NCBI RefSeq assembly: GCF_030269905.1
Contig: NZ_BSVC01000009.1
Coordinates: 186,001 to 250,000 of the forward strand
Length of the DNA stretch: 64,000 bases
Reading direction: 5' to 3'
From: Pelosinus sp. IPA-1
GTDB taxonomy: Bacteria > Bacillota > Negativicutes > DSM-13327
Position numbers and translations under genes: made by a program. The notes under the pieces were generated by a model, which was not told the origin of the DNA, searched no databases, and saw only the letters and a list, made by a program, of their open reading frames with translations. Position 1 is the stretch's first letter. Each line of letters begins with the position of its first letter. Below are positions 63,777 through 64,000 of this stretch, piece by piece.

Positions 63777-64000
63777 TCAGCTTTTAAACGCGTCATAAAT
63801 CTTTTGATACTCTGGCGTTGGAGAAATTGGTGTGTAAATATACAGATGAACCCCATTTGGATCGTTAACTACAAAACTTCTCTCTCCCCAATGCTTATTC
63901 TGTAGTTCTTGATAAATATTAACTCCCTCTTCCTTTAAACGATGGTATTCAGCATCTACATCATCTACCTGAAAAGAAAGAATTAGACCCTTACCATTAA
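63777..64000 (-). CDS. VOC/glyoxalase-family protein (3' part, cut by window edge)
   Basis: Open to the right edge, so only the last 74 codons are visible. The translation contains LILSFQVDDVDAEYHRLKEE, GERSFVVNDPNGVHLYIYTP and ends QKIYDAFKS. The final beta-alpha-beta-beta-beta module and the FxxxDPNG motif are typical of the vicinal oxygen chelate (glyoxalase/bleomycin resistance) superfamily. The Glu or His metal ligands before the edge cannot be checked. Substrate unknown. Confidence 0.85.
   Translation of the reverse strand, partial: NGKGLILSFQVDDVDAEYHRLKEEGVNIYQELQNKHWGERSFVVNDPNGVHLYIYTPISPTPEYQKIYDAFKS

Overview
The window is an AT-rich low-GC Firmicutes chromosome segment. The gene set suggests a Negativicutes anaerobe of the Sporomusa/Pelosinus type: GlgC/GlgD glycogen genes, cytochrome bd with its CydDC exporter, a lactate-type FAD/Fe-S oxidoreductase, type II NADH dehydrogenase, many c-di-GMP proteins and T-box control. 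That placement is inference from gene content and motifs, not from any search. There are 43 genes I consider real (42 protein-coding, the last cut off by the right edge, plus one tRNA), and most of the right two thirds lies on the minus strand.

Layout. 1-7.4 kb: a degenerate HD-GYP protein, an unknown protein, CstA, NDH-2 and a flavoprotein. 7.5-11.9 kb: two tandem amtB-glnK units, each with a consensus sigma-A promoter and a leader that looks like an ANTAR-type antitermination RNA; the second AmtB has Glu in place of the first pore histidine. 12-15.6 kb: a small coiled-coil protein and a hybrid histidine kinase/LuxR-type response regulator pair. 15.6-21.7 kb: topoisomerase III, gene relics, tRNA-Gln(CTG), a GGDEF/EAL protein and a Pro/Ser/Thr-rich membrane protein. 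21.8-27.8 kb: a HAD phosphatase/mutase, serS with a short attenuator, a PAS-HD-GYP protein, a YkvI-type permease and a thioredoxin-reductase-like flavoprotein without NADPH motifs. 27.8-32.1 kb: a T-box-controlled serA-DUF1015-serC operon. 32.3-43.7 kb: a flavin reductase-like protein, DUF2225, cydDC, a 954-residue FAD/Fe-S oxidoreductase, and rrf2-cydA-cydB.

43.7-60.6 kb is a complete glycogen locus. One unit is glgP1-glgB-glgC1-glgD1-glgA followed by a GH13-GH77 fusion; a second unit, glgC2-glgD2-glgP2, duplicates three of the genes. Together they make ADP-glucose, polymerise and branch the glucan, and degrade it again. The window ends with a large GAF-PAS-GGDEF-HD-GYP protein and the 3' part of a VOC/glyoxalase-family gene.

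Three families of intergenic hairpin repeats, each present twice, occupy most of the longer gaps. One of them supplies the last codons and stop of glnK2. No CRISPR array, insertion sequence or prophage was seen.
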